Source: Usitatibacter sp035624355 (GTDB lineage: Bacteria > Pseudomonadota > Gammaproteobacteria > Burkholderiales > Usitatibacteraceae). From it: a DNA stretch of 64,000 bases. A model generated the notes under the pieces. It saw only the letters and a program-made list of their open reading frames with translations. It did no database searches and was not told the origin of the DNA. The position numbers were made by a program, and so were the translations under genes. Shown piece after piece: positions 9,205 through 17,316 of the stretch. Each line of letters starts with the position of its first letter. Within the stretch, counting starts at the first letter, position 1. The stretch covers positions 1 through 64,000 of the forward strand of contig DASPRQ010000076.1 of NCBI GenBank assembly GCA_035624355.1, written 5' to 3'.

Positions 9205-10635
9205 TCACATCACCCGCGAGTACTGGGCCCGCTGCTCCGCGGCGCGGAGGTACTTGTCGAAGACCATGCACACGCAGCGCACGAGCAGCCGCCCGCGGGG
9301 CGTGACGTGGATCCAGTCCTCGTCGAGCTCCACGAGCCCGTCGTCCTCGAGCTTCCGGAGGTCCTCGAGCTCCCGGGCGAAGTAGTGGTCGAAGTCGATG
9401 AGGTAGGCGATCTCGACCGACTCCTTGGCGAGCTGGAAGTGGCAGGCGAGCGCCTGGATCACCGCGCGGCGCACGAGGTCGTCGGCCGTGAGCTGCACTC
9501 CGCGCAGGATGGGCAGGCGGCCCTGTTCCAGCGCGCCGTAGTACTCGTCGAGGGTCTTCACGTTCTGGGCGTAGGTGGGCCCGATCTTGCTGATCGCCGA
9601 GGTGCCGAAGGCCGCGAGGTCGCAATCGCCGCCGGCGGAGTAGCCCTGGAAGTCGCGCGTGAGGTGGCCCTTGCGCTGCGCGACGGCGAGGTCGTCGCCG
9701 GGCTTGGCGAAGTGGTCCATGCCGATGTAGACGTAGCCCGCCTCGCCCAGGCGGCGGATCGCGTTCACCATGAGCTCGAGCTTCACCTCGGGGGCGGGCA
9801 GGTCCTCTTCGTGGATGCGCCGCTGCGGCGTGAAGGCCTTCGGCAGGTGGGCGTAGGAATACAACGCCACGCGGTCGGGATCGCATTCGATCACGCGCTC
9901 GAGCGTCTCGGCGAAGCCTTCCACGGTCTGCTTCGGCAGGCCGTAGATGAGGTCGAGGTTCACGGAGCGGAAGCCGCTCGCGCGCGCCGCGTCGATCACC
10001 TCGCGCGTCTGCGCGAGGCTCTGCACCCGGTTCACCGCCCGCTGGACCTCGGGATTGAAGTCCTGCACGCCCACGCTGATGCGGTTGAAGCCGAGCGCCC
10101 CGAGGTACACGATGCGCTGCGCGTCCACCTTGCGCGGATCCACCTCGATCGCGTACTCGCCGGCCGGATCGAGCTCGAAGCTGCCGCGGATCGCCTGCAC
10201 CAGGCGCGCGGACTCGCTGTCGCCGAGGAACGTCGGCGTCCCCCCGCCCCAGTGCATCTTCACGACGCGGCGGTCGTCGCCCAGCGCCTCCGCGACGAGC
10301 TTGATCTCGCGCTGCAGGAAGTCCACGTAACGCACCGCGCGGGAATGGTCGCGGGTGGCGATCTTGTTGCACGCGCAGTAGAAGCACAGCGTGTCGCAGA
10401 AGGGGACGTGGACGTATAATCCCAAGGGGCGCGTGAAACCCCCGATCCTCCGATGGCCCAGCCAGTGGCGGTGGGCCTCGGCGTCGAAGGCCTCGACGAA
10501 GCGGTCGGCGGTCGGGTAGGACGTATAGCGCGGCCCTGCGCCCCCGTACTTGCGCAGCAGGTCCGTGTCGATCACCAGCGCGTCGTCCTGAACCGGCGGC
10601 GGCGGCTGAAGTACAGTGGCAGTGGCAGAATTCAT
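9205..10635 (-). CDS. hemN: Oxygen-independent coproporphyrinogen III oxidase (radical SAM)
   Basis: 476 residues. HemN decarboxylates coproporphyrinogen III to protoporphyrinogen IX without O2, so haem synthesis continues under anoxia. The [4Fe-4S]/SAM motif HVPFCDTLCFYCAC holds Cys80, Cys84, Cys87 and Cys89. RKYGGAGPRYTSYPTA near residues 28-43 is the typical HemN N-terminus. The frame is open further upstream, but the ATG at 10635 is chosen because the earlier part lies under the FNR box. The box centre is 41.5 bp from this ATG and a CATAGT -10-like hexamer lies at 10648-10643, so the mRNA is predicted to start at the start codon. Downstream is the TauE/SafE-like gene. Confidence 0.95.
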   Translation of the reverse strand: MNSATATVLQPPPPVQDDALVIDTDLLRKYGGAGPRYTSYPTADRFVEAFDAEAHRHWLGHRRIGGFTRPLGLYVHVPFCDTLCFYCACNKIATRDHSRAVRYVDFLQREIKLVAEALGDDRRVVKMHWGGGTPTFLGDSESARLVQAIRGSFELDPAGEYAIEVDPRKVDAQRIVYLGALGFNRISVGVQDFNPEVQRAVNRVQSLAQTREVIDAARASGFRSVNLDLIYGLPKQTVEGFAETLERVIECDPDRVALYSYAHLPKAFTPQRRIHEEDLPAPEVKLELMVNAIRRLGEAGYVYIGMDHFAKPGDDLAVAQRKGHLTRDFQGYSAGGDCDLAAFGTSAISKIGPTYAQNVKTLDEYYGALEQGRLPILRGVQLTADDLVRRAVIQALACHFQLAKESVEIAYLIDFDHYFARELEDLRKLEDDGLVELDEDWIHVTPRGRLLVRCVCMVFDKYLRAAEQRAQYSRVM

Positions 10636-10669
10636 GCGACCCACTATGACCGTACGGGTTTCCCCCCGC

Positions 10670-10683
10670 TTGATTTCAGTCAA
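10670..10683. promoter_or_regulatory. FNR box upstream of hemN
   Basis: TTGATTTCAGTCAA matches the FNR consensus closely. It is centred 41.5 bp from the hemN ATG, the class II position if transcription starts at the ATG. The divergent kinase gene starts only 21.5 bp from the centre, too near for this box to activate it in the standard way. Confidence 0.88.
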
Positions 10684-10697
10684 AGAAACACCGGCCC

Positions 10698-12398
10698 ATG
10701 GCTAGCGAGGACCATCCCCCCGCCTCCGATCCGGAGTTTCCATCGTCGCGCCTGGTGGTTGTGCTGGGCCCGTTCATCGGGCTGGCGGCCTTCACGGCCC
10801 TCGTTGCCATCGTCGCGGCCCTGCTCGGCTGGTACCGCTACGAGATGCTGCTCGCGGCGGCCGCCACCACCTGCGCGGCCGCCTTCCCCGCGCTCTTCCT
10901 CGTCTACCGCCAGCTCGCCGAGCGCAAGGCCGCGCAGCTCGCGCTGAGGGGCGCCCAGGCCCGCGTGGGCGGCATCGTGGAGGCGGCCATGGACGCCGTG
11001 ATCTCCGTGGACGAGGAGCAGCGGGTGGTGCTCTTCAACGCCGCCGCCGAGCGCGTCTTCCGCTGGCCCCGGGCGGCGATCCTGGGCCAGCGCCTCGACG
11101 TCCTGCTTCCCGAGCGCTTCCGCACGGCCCACCGCGGCCACATCGAGCGCTTCGGCCGCACCTCGGCCACCTCGCGCAGCATGGGCAACCAGTCGCTGCT
11201 CCACGGCCTGCGGGCCGACGGCGAGGAGTTCCCCGTCGAGGCGTCGATCTCGCAGCACGACGAGGGCGGCCGCAAGCTCTTCACCGTGATCCTCCGGGAC
11301 GTGACCGAGAGGGTGCATGGCGAGCGGATGCTCGCCCGAAGCGAGGCGCGCCTGCGCGGCATCCTCGACTCGGCCATGGACGCCATCATCACGGTCGACG
11401 AGCGCCAGCACATCGTGCTCTTCAACCGCGCAGCCGAGGACGTCTTCGGCTGCCCGCGCGACGAGGCGATCGGCGCCCCGCTCGCGTGGTTCATCCCCGA
11501 GCGCTTCCGCGAGGACCATGCGCAGCTGATGCGGCGCTTCGGCGACACCGGCGCCTTGTCGCGGCGCATGGGCGCGCAGCGCATCGTGATGGGCCTGCGC
11601 CGCAACGGCGAGGAGTTCCCGATCGACGCTTCCATCTCCCACATCACCGAGGAGGGAAGCCACTATTACACGGTGATCCTGCGCGACGTGACCGAGCGCA
11701 CGAAGGCCGAGGAGGCCCTGCGCGACTCGCGCGAGGAGATCCGCAGCCTCGCGCTCACGGCGAGCGCCGCGCGCGAGCAGGAGAAGAGCCGCATCGCCCG
11801 GGAGCTGCACGACGAGCTGGGCCAGGCGCTCACGGCGCTCAAGATCGACGTGGGGTGGCTGCGCGGCCACCTGGGCGCCGTGCCGGACGTGGTGACCTCC
11901 AAGCTCGGCTCCATGCAGGTCCTGCTCGACGGCACGGTGGCGGCCACGCGGCGCATCTCTTCCGACCTGCGGCCGCTCATGCTCGACGACCTAGGGCTCG
12001 CGGCGGCGTGCGAATGGCTCGCCGACAGCTTCCGCCAGCGTACCGGCACCCCTTGCGAGCTGGTGCTCGGCGCCGGGGATCTCGACCTGCCCGACCCGTA
12101 CTCGACCGCCGTATTCCGCGTCCTGCAGGAATCCCTCACCAACGTGGCCAAGCACTCGGGAGCCACGCGGGTCGAGGCGACGCTCGAGCGCACGGGCGAC
12201 ACGGTGACCCTCACAGTGCGCGACAATGGATGCGGGTTCGCGCCGGCGGTTCCCCGCAAGGACGGCTCTTACGGGCTGCTGGGGCTGCGGGAGCGCGCCC
12301 ATCTCCTGGGCGGAAGCGTGCGCGTGGAGAGCGCGCCCGGCCAGGGGACCTTCGTCGAGATGCGCCTGCCCATCGGGGAGAGGAACGCGCAGCCATGA
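10698..12398 (+). CDS. PAS-PAS sensor histidine kinase of the NarX/DegS (HisKA_3) type
   Basis: 566 residues. Two membrane segments (about 19-43 and 48-70) anchor it in the inner membrane with almost no periplasmic loop. Two similar PAS domains follow (about 88-205 and 212-330), each containing NGEEF- or DGEEF-like repeats and ending in TVILRDVTER. The phosphorylation site lies in ARELHDELGQAL, the HisKA_3 motif, and the HATPase domain has DNGCGF and GLLGLRERA. It passes phosphate to the NarL-type regulator whose gene overlaps its stop (ATGA). PAS-only sensing and the place beside hemN suggest an internal redox or oxygen cue, but no haem- or flavin-binding residue is certain. Confidence 0.9.
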   Translation: MASEDHPPASDPEFPSSRLVVVLGPFIGLAAFTALVAIVAALLGWYRYEMLLAAAATTCAAAFPALFLVYRQLAERKAAQLALRGAQARVGGIVEAAMDAVISVDEEQRVVLFNAAAERVFRWPRAAILGQRLDVLLPERFRTAHRGHIERFGRTSATSRSMGNQSLLHGLRADGEEFPVEASISQHDEGGRKLFTVILRDVTERVHGERMLARSEARLRGILDSAMDAIITVDERQHIVLFNRAAEDVFGCPRDEAIGAPLAWFIPERFREDHAQLMRRFGDTGALSRRMGAQRIVMGLRRNGEEFPIDASISHITEEGSHYYTVILRDVTERTKAEEALRDSREEIRSLALTASAAREQEKSRIARELHDELGQALTALKIDVGWLRGHLGAVPDVVTSKLGSMQVLLDGTVAATRRISSDLRPLMLDDLGLAAACEWLADSFRQRTGTPCELVLGAGDLDLPDPYSTAVFRVLQESLTNVAKHSGATRVEATLERTGDTVTLTVRDNGCGFAPAVPRKDGSYGLLGLRERAHLLGGSVRVESAPGQGTFVEMRLPIGERNAQP

Positions 12399-13042
12399 TC
12401 CGCATCGTCGTCGCCGACGACCACACCATCGTCCGGGAAGGCCTCAAGCAGCTGCTCGCGGCCGCGGGCGATCTCGAGGTCGTCGGCGAGGCCCAGGACG
12501 GCCACGAGGTGATGAAGCGCGTGCGCGAGCTCGATTTCGACCTGCTGCTCCTCGACATGTCGATGCCGGGCAAGAGCGGCATCGAGCTCATCAGGCAGGT
12601 GAAGGCCGAGAAGCCGAAGCTGCGCGTCCTGGTGCTCAGCATGCACGAGGAGCACCAGTACGCGGTGCGCGCGATCCGCGCCGGGGCCGCGGGCTACCTC
12701 ACCAAGGAGAGCGCCTCGCGCCAGCTCGTGGACGCGATCCGCAAGGTGGCCTCGGGGGGCGCCTTCATCAGCTCCGCGGTGGCCGAGCAGCTCGCCCTGG
12801 GTGCCATGCCCGACGCCCATGGCGAGCCGCACGAGGCGCTATCCGATCGCGAGTTCCAGGTGTTCCGCATGGTCGCCGAGGGAAAGTCCATCTCGGACAT
12901 CGCGGAGCGGCTGAATCTCTCGGTGAAGACCGTGAGCACGCACAAGGCCAACATCCTGCACAAGATGAACATGGCCACTTCGGGCGACCTCATCCGCTAC
13001 GCCATCGCCCGCCGCCTCGTGGAAAGCGAGGAGGGCCTCTAG
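12395..13042 (+). CDS. NarL/FixJ-type response regulator
   Basis: 215 residues. A receiver domain with the acidic pair ADDH at 8-9, phosphoacceptor Asp54 in LLLLDMSMPG and the conserved Lys in GYLTKES is followed by a LuxR-type helix-turn-helix (LSDREFQVFRMVAEGKSISDIAERLNLSVKTVSTH, cut here into its LSDRE start and VKTVSTH recognition helix) in the last third. It binds DNA when phosphorylated by the kinase encoded four bases earlier. The targets are unknown. The feo promoter downstream and the divergent hemN promoter are natural candidates. Confidence 0.93.
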   Translation: MIRIVVADDHTIVREGLKQLLAAAGDLEVVGEAQDGHEVMKRVRELDFDLLLLDMSMPGKSGIELIRQVKAEKPKLRVLVLSMHEEHQYAVRAIRAGAAGYLTKESASRQLVDAIRKVASGGAFISSAVAEQLALGAMPDAHGEPHEALSDREFQVFRMVAEGKSISDIAERLNLSVKTVSTHKANILHKMNMATSGDLIRYAIARRLVESEEGL

Positions 13043-13082
13043 CGGCAGAACGGCCGGAACCCCGGGAGGTAAAAAAGAGGGG

Positions 13083-13096
13083 TTGATTTCGGTCAA
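13083..13096. promoter_or_regulatory. FNR box upstream of feoABC
   Basis: TTGATTTCGGTCAA, centred 40.5 bp from the feoA ATG. A TANNNT -10 element, TACCGT, lies at 13118-13123, six bases before the ATG. Together these place the transcription start on the A of the start codon. Confidence 0.9.
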
Positions 13097-13129
13097 CCCG
13101 GCGCCGCGTCGGGGCGCTACCGTCTGTCG

Positions 13130-13372
13130 ATGAGACGCGTCGAGGTCCTTTCGCTCTGCGAGCTCGCCGCGGGGTCGAGCGCTGTGGTGCGGGCCCTGGG
13201 CGGCGGCGCCGACTTCACGCGCCGCGTGAGCGCCATGGGGCTCGCCGCCGGGGCTCCCGTCGACGTGCTCCAGAACACGGGGCGCGGGCCGCTGCTCGTG
13301 CGGGTCCGCGATACGCGCATCGCCCTCGGGCGCGGCGAGGCGGCCAAGGTGCTCGTGGAGCCCTGCCCGTGA
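13130..13372 (+). CDS. feoA: Ferrous iron transport protein A
   Basis: 80 residues forming one SH3-like FeoA domain (RRVSAMGLAAGAPVDVLQN and ending in IALGRGEAAKVLVE). FeoA is a small cytosolic partner of the FeoB Fe2+ channel. There is no Shine-Dalgarno sequence before the ATG. The FNR box and TACCGT hexamer predict a leaderless transcript. Fe2+ is the available iron form at low oxygen, so FNR control is expected. The feoB start overlaps its stop codon. Confidence 0.92.
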   Translation: MRRVEVLSLCELAAGSSAVVRALGGGADFTRRVSAMGLAAGAPVDVLQNTGRGPLLVRVRDTRIALGRGEAAKVLVEPCP

Positions 13373-15396
13373 GCGCGCAGCGCGCCCCCCAGCGCCCGAA
13401 GATCGTGGCGGCCCTCGCCGGCCAGCCCAACGTCGGCAAGTCGACCGTCTTCAACCTCCTCACGGGCCTGTCGCAGCACGTCGGCAACTGGGCGGGCAAG
13501 ACCGTGGAGCGCCGCGAAGGCACGCTCGCACGCGACGACGCGGAGCTGCGCATCATCGACCTGCCCGGCACCTACGGGCTGAGCGCCGCCTCGGAAGAGG
13601 AGCGCATCGCCCGCGACTTCGTCATTCGCGATCGTCCCGACGTCGTGGTGATGGTCGCGAACGCGGCGGCCCTGGAGCGCAACCTGTACCTCCTCGCCGA
13701 GCTCCTCACGCTGCGCGTGCCGGTGGTGCTCGGGCTGAACATGATGGACGTGGCGCGCGGAGAAGGCATCGAGATCGACCCGTCCGTGCTCGCCGCGGCG
13801 CTGCGGCTGCCCGTGGTGCCGCTCGTCGCGAGCCGCAACGAAGGCGTGGATGCGCTCGTCTCGGCGGCGATCGCCCTTGCACGGGATCCCGGAACGTTCC
13901 GCCCGGCGCGCCCGGAGATCGGCGCGCCCCATCGCGAAGTGCTCGCGCAGGTGCGCGCGGCGCTCGAAGCGCACGTGCCGCGCCCCTACGACGCGGGCTG
14001 GGTCGCGCTCAAGCTCCTCGAGGGCGACGGCGAGGTGACGGCGCTCGCGCGGGGCTGGCTTCCCGAGGCCGCGTGGCGCCCGGTCGCGGCCCTCCTCGCG
14101 CAGCACGAGGACGCGGTGCTCGACATCGCCGGCGGCCGCTACGAGTGGATCGGCCGGATGGTGCGCGCGGCGGTGACGCGCCCCCGCCTCGGGCAGATCA
14201 GCCTCACCGACCGGCTCGACCGGATCGCGGTGCATCCGCTCTGGGGGCTCGCCGTGCTGTTCTCGGTGTTCGCCCTCACCTTCTGGCTCACGTTCACGCT
14301 CGCCGCGCCGGTGCAGGCGTGGCTCGACACCGGGGTGATCGCGCCCGTTCAGCGCTGGATCCACGGGGCGCTCGCCGGCGCGCCCGCGTGGCTCACGGGC
14401 CTGCTCGCCGAGGGCATCGTGGGAGGCGCGGGCCGCGTCGTCACCTTCGTGCCGGTCCTCGCGGTGTTCTTCGCGGTCCTCGCGCTGCTCGAGGACACGG
14501 GCTACCTCGCGCGCGCCGCCTACGTGATGGACCGGTTCATGCACGCGCTCGGCCTGCACGGCAAGAGCTTCCTGCCGCTCTTCCTCGGCTTCGGGTGCAA
14601 CGTCCCGGCGGTGCTGGGCGCGCGCGTGATCGAGTCGCCGGGGGGGCGGCTGCTCACGATCCTCCTCGCGCCGCTGGTGCCGTGCAGCGCGCGCCTCACC
14701 GTGCTCGCCTTCCTCACGCCGGTGTTCTTCGGGCGCGAGGCGTTCGCCTTCGCGACGGGGCTCGTGGCGCTCAACCTGATCGCGCTCGCGCTCGTGGGGG
14801 TGCTGCTCAACCGGACGCTCTTCCGCGGCCAGCACGCGGCCTTCATCATGGAGCTGCCGCTCTACCACGCGCCGAGCGCCCGCAGCATCGGGCTGTTCGT
14901 CTGGCAGCACACGGGCGCGTTCGTGCGCCGGGCGGGGACGCTGATCCTCCTCGTGGCGGTCGTGATCTGGGCGGCGGCGGCCTTCCCCGGCCCGACGATC
15001 GACGCGAGCTACCTCGCGCGGTTCGGGCAATGGCTCGAGCCGCTCGGCGGCCTCATGGGCCTCGACTGGCGCCTCATCGCGGCCCTCCTCGCGAGCTTCG
15101 TCGCCAAGGAGAACGCCATCGCCGCGCTCGGTGTCCTCTACGGCGGCGACGCCTCGGGCGGCGGCCTCGCCGCGACGCTCGCCGCGCACGTGCCGCCCGC
15201 CGCGGGCTTCGCCTTCCTCGCCGTGACCATGCTCTTCATCCCGTGCGTCGCGACGGTCGCGGCGATGCGCCAGGAAACGCGCAGCTGGCGCTGGACGGCC
15301 TTCAGCGCGGTATTGCTCCTCGTGCTCGCGCTCGCCGGCGGAGCGGCCGTGTACCAGGGCGCGCGCTGGATCGGCCTGGGGACATCCCTTGCTTAG
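13369..15396 (+). CDS. feoB: Ferrous iron permease FeoB
   Basis: 675 residues. The N-terminal GTPase domain has G1 GQPNVGKS near residue 18, G3 DLPGTY and G4 LNMMD. The membrane part carries the two Gate regions with FGCNVPAVLGARVIE and LVPCSARLT, whose cysteines are conserved in FeoB. It moves Fe2+ across the inner membrane. It is about 100 residues shorter than E. coli FeoB. The start is GTG at 13369, overlapping the feoA stop as GTGA, which indicates coupled translation. Confidence 0.95.
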   Translation: MSAQRAPQRPKIVAALAGQPNVGKSTVFNLLTGLSQHVGNWAGKTVERREGTLARDDAELRIIDLPGTYGLSAASEEERIARDFVIRDRPDVVVMVANAAALERNLYLLAELLTLRVPVVLGLNMMDVARGEGIEIDPSVLAAALRLPVVPLVASRNEGVDALVSAAIALARDPGTFRPARPEIGAPHREVLAQVRAALEAHVPRPYDAGWVALKLLEGDGEVTALARGWLPEAAWRPVAALLAQHEDAVLDIAGGRYEWIGRMVRAAVTRPRLGQISLTDRLDRIAVHPLWGLAVLFSVFALTFWLTFTLAAPVQAWLDTGVIAPVQRWIHGALAGAPAWLTGLLAEGIVGGAGRVVTFVPVLAVFFAVLALLEDTGYLARAAYVMDRFMHALGLHGKSFLPLFLGFGCNVPAVLGARVIESPGGRLLTILLAPLVPCSARLTVLAFLTPVFFGREAFAFATGLVALNLIALALVGVLLNRTLFRGQHAAFIMELPLYHAPSARSIGLFVWQHTGAFVRRAGTLILLVAVVIWAAAAFPGPTIDASYLARFGQWLEPLGGLMGLDWRLIAALLASFVAKENAIAALGVLYGGDASGGGLAATLAAHVPPAAGFAFLAVTMLFIPCVATVAAMRQETRSWRWTAFSAVLLLVLALAGGAAVYQGARWIGLGTSLA

Positions 15397-15634
15397 GCGC
15401 CTGCTCGACCTCGTCGGGAGCCGCGGCACCGCGCGGGCCGCGGACCTGGCCCCCGAGCTCGGCGTGAGCGCGGCGCTCGTGGAATCGATGCTCGGGGAGC
15501 TCGCGCGGCAGGGCTACCTGCGGCCGCTCTCCAGGGACGAGGACGCCTGCACGGGCTGCGCCGCGAACGCGGGCTGCATTTCCTGCAGCCGCACACGGGT
15601 GTGGGCGCTCGTGGAGCTCAAACGCAGCACCTAG
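15389..15634 (+). CDS. feoC: FeoC-like winged-helix protein with Cys cluster
   Basis: 81 residues. The first 50 form a winged helix-turn-helix (LAPELGVSAALVESMLGELARQGYLRPL), and the C-terminal part carries four cysteines in CTGCAANAGCISC, a possible Fe-S site as in enterobacterial FeoC. It probably modulates FeoB stability or feo expression with iron or oxygen. The TTG start at 15389 overlaps the last codons of feoB. Identity rests on size, position and the Cys pattern. Confidence 0.75.
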   Translation: MLRRLLDLVGSRGTARAADLAPELGVSAALVESMLGELARQGYLRPLSRDEDACTGCAANAGCISCSRTRVWALVELKRST

Positions 15635-15642
15635 CGCGAGCC

Positions 15643-15668
15643 GCGGCCCGCCCGGCGATCCGGGCCGC
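15643..15668. terminator. GC-rich hairpin between the convergent feoC and peroxidase genes
   Basis: GCGGCCCG and its exact complement CGGGCCGC flank a ten-base loop. It sits in the 49-base gap between converging genes and could stop transcription from both sides. There is no T-run, so intrinsic termination is not assured. Confidence 0.35.
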
Positions 15669-15683
15669 CGGCAACCCCCGCGT

Positions 15684-16898
15684 TCAGGGCCGGTAGCCGT
15701 CGGTGAGCGTTCCCAGGAACTCGACGATCAGGTCGACCTCTTCCGGCGTGAGCGCGGGCATCTCCCCGAGCTTGCGGTCGTAGGGAACCTCGGTCGTGTT
15801 GACGTTGCCGCGGTATGGCGGCGGCAGGTCGTCGAACTTGTCCACGCTCCCGGAGGCGTTGCGCGGATACCATTGCTCCGGGTTCGTATCACGGCGCACG
15901 TAGAACGTGACCGCGTCCTTCAGCGTCTTGAAGCGTCCGTTGTGGAAGTAGGGCGCGGTGACCGCGACGTTGCGCAGGGTCGGCACCTTGAACGCGCCGC
16001 ACAGGTCCTTGCGCTGCGCGAGGTCGGTGCGGAAGGGGCCGCACAGGCCCAGGTCGAAGTAGGCCGGATCGGCGTTCGCCGCGATCGCCGGATTGCGCGG
16101 CACGCCGAGGTTGTCGTAGGTGAAGTCGGTGAAGAGCGGCGGCGAGCCGTCGGCGCCGCGAGCGCTGGGATGGCAGGCGGCGCAGTTGCCCTTCTTCGGA
16201 TCGTTGAAGAGCGCGAGGCCCTGCAGCTCGCGCGCGGTGAGCGTCGCCTGCCCGGCGAGGTAGAGGTCGTACTTGCTGTCGAACGGATGGAAGCGCGGGT
16301 CCTCGGTCTCGAACCGCGCGAGCGCGAAGCGCATGCGCTCGAATGCGTCGTCCGGGTTGTCGAGGACGGCCGCGCCGAAGACGCTGCGGAACTCCTCGGC
16401 GTAGGGCGCCGAGCGCAGCCTGGCGACGACCGCTTCGGGCGCGGCGTTCGCCATCTCGTGCGGCGCGAGGAACGGGCGCTCGGCCTGGTCGGCGAGCGTG
16501 TTGGCGCGGCCGTCGCGATTGAATCCTCCGGTCGGCGTTCCGTCCTTCGCGAAGAAGAACGCCGGGGTGCGGTCGAGATAGCGCAGCGAAGGGGCCTTGC
16601 GAAATCCCGGCGTCGCGAGCGCCGGGCCTCCCGCGGGAACGACCACGTCGGGATCGGAGGAGCCGAACGCGTGCGCCGGGTCGTGGCACGTGGCGCACGA
16701 CATCCGGCCCGAGGCGGCGAGGCTCGCGTCGTCGAAGATCTTCTCTCCGAGCGCAGCCGCAGGGCTCAACGAGGATGCCGGCTGCGGACTCGCGCCGCCG
16801 CAGCCGACCGCTGCCATAAGGACGAGCGTGGAAGCGGACAAGGCTGCCCAGCGCGCGATAGTAAAACTGGACCCACAAAATTTAAGGGCTTGATTCAA
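15684..16898 (-). CDS. Dihaem cytochrome c peroxidase/MauG-family lipoprotein
   Basis: 404 residues. The N-terminus has a hydrophobic segment ending LMAAVGCGG, a lipobox-like signal that would anchor the protein at a membrane on the periplasmic side. Two haem motifs, CATCH at 68-72 and CAACH at 239-243, with conserved FKVPTLRNVAVTAPYFHNG in the C-terminal half, mark the bacterial dihaem peroxidase family. It would reduce H2O2 with electrons from cytochrome c, or oxidise a partner in the MauG manner. The start is uncertain: TTG at 16898 is the first candidate and there is no clear ribosome site. An inverted repeat 26 bp upstream may be its operator. Confidence 0.85.
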   Translation of the reverse strand: MNQALKFCGSSFTIARWAALSASTLVLMAAVGCGGASPQPASSLSPAAALGEKIFDDASLAASGRMSCATCHDPAHAFGSSDPDVVVPAGGPALATPGFRKAPSLRYLDRTPAFFFAKDGTPTGGFNRDGRANTLADQAERPFLAPHEMANAAPEAVVARLRSAPYAEEFRSVFGAAVLDNPDDAFERMRFALARFETEDPRFHPFDSKYDLYLAGQATLTARELQGLALFNDPKKGNCAACHPSARGADGSPPLFTDFTYDNLGVPRNPAIAANADPAYFDLGLCGPFRTDLAQRKDLCGAFKVPTLRNVAVTAPYFHNGRFKTLKDAVTFYVRRDTNPEQWYPRNASGSVDKFDDLPPPYRGNVNTTEVPYDRKLGEMPALTPEEVDLIVEFLGTLTDGYRP

Positions 16899-16923
16899 CT
16901 TGGAATGATCCTATCTGGATAGT

Positions 16924-16942
16924 AATACGAGTAATTCGTATT
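16924..16942. promoter_or_regulatory. Inverted repeat AATACGA-N5-TCGTATT in an AT-rich promoter region
   Basis: Perfect seven-base arms around GTAAT, inside an AT-rich patch (about 16860-16950) that stands out from the GC-rich surroundings. It lies 26 bp upstream of the peroxidase start and about 190 bp from cydP. The form suits a dimeric repressor or activator. The protein is unknown. Confidence 0.45.
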
Positions 16943-17130
16943 TCGATATGTTGCCCTCCCCGGGCCTTCCGCGCAAGGGCCCTGCCGGGGCGAGCCCGAT
17001 CGCGGATCGTGGCCGCTTCCCTTCCAGCCGCGGGCGCCAACGAGGCCCCAGGCGCGGCTCACGCAGGTCTGGCGCGCGAGGCCGCGGCTGAGTAACCTCT
17101 CAAGATGAGCCGAGCCGTCGAGTCCGGACG

Positions 17131-17316
17131 ATGCGTGGGATGCTGTCCACCCCGCTGAGCCGGGGGATCGCCGCGATCCTCGCGGTCAAGCTGCTGGCGC
17201 TGTACGCGATCTGGCTCGCGTTCTTCTCCAGCCCCTCGCCCCACGGCGCCGGCGACGTCGCGCGCGCCCTGCTCACCCAACCCCGGGCCCCGGCCGCCCA
17301 GGAGAGCGATCGATGA
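17131..17316 (+). CDS. cydP: CydP-like small subunit of cytochrome bd oxidase
   Basis: 61 residues with one membrane helix. The core LSRGIAAILAVKLLALYAIWLAFF matches CydP, a small protein encoded ahead of cydAB in many betaproteobacteria, by its short cytosolic start, its Leu/Ala-rich helix containing Lys, and the terminal FF (only part shown by position: residues 8-32). Its stop overlaps the cydA start (ATGA). It probably assists assembly or stability of the bd oxidase in the inner membrane. Confidence 0.75.
   Translation: MRGMLSTPLSRGIAAILAVKLLALYAIWLAFFSSPSPHGAGDVARALLTQPRAPAAQESDR

Noticed and set aside
10698..10720. Activation of the PAS-PAS kinase by the hemN FNR box
   Set aside because: The box centre is 21.5 bp from its ATG; class II activation would start transcription inside the gene. 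Repression remains possible.
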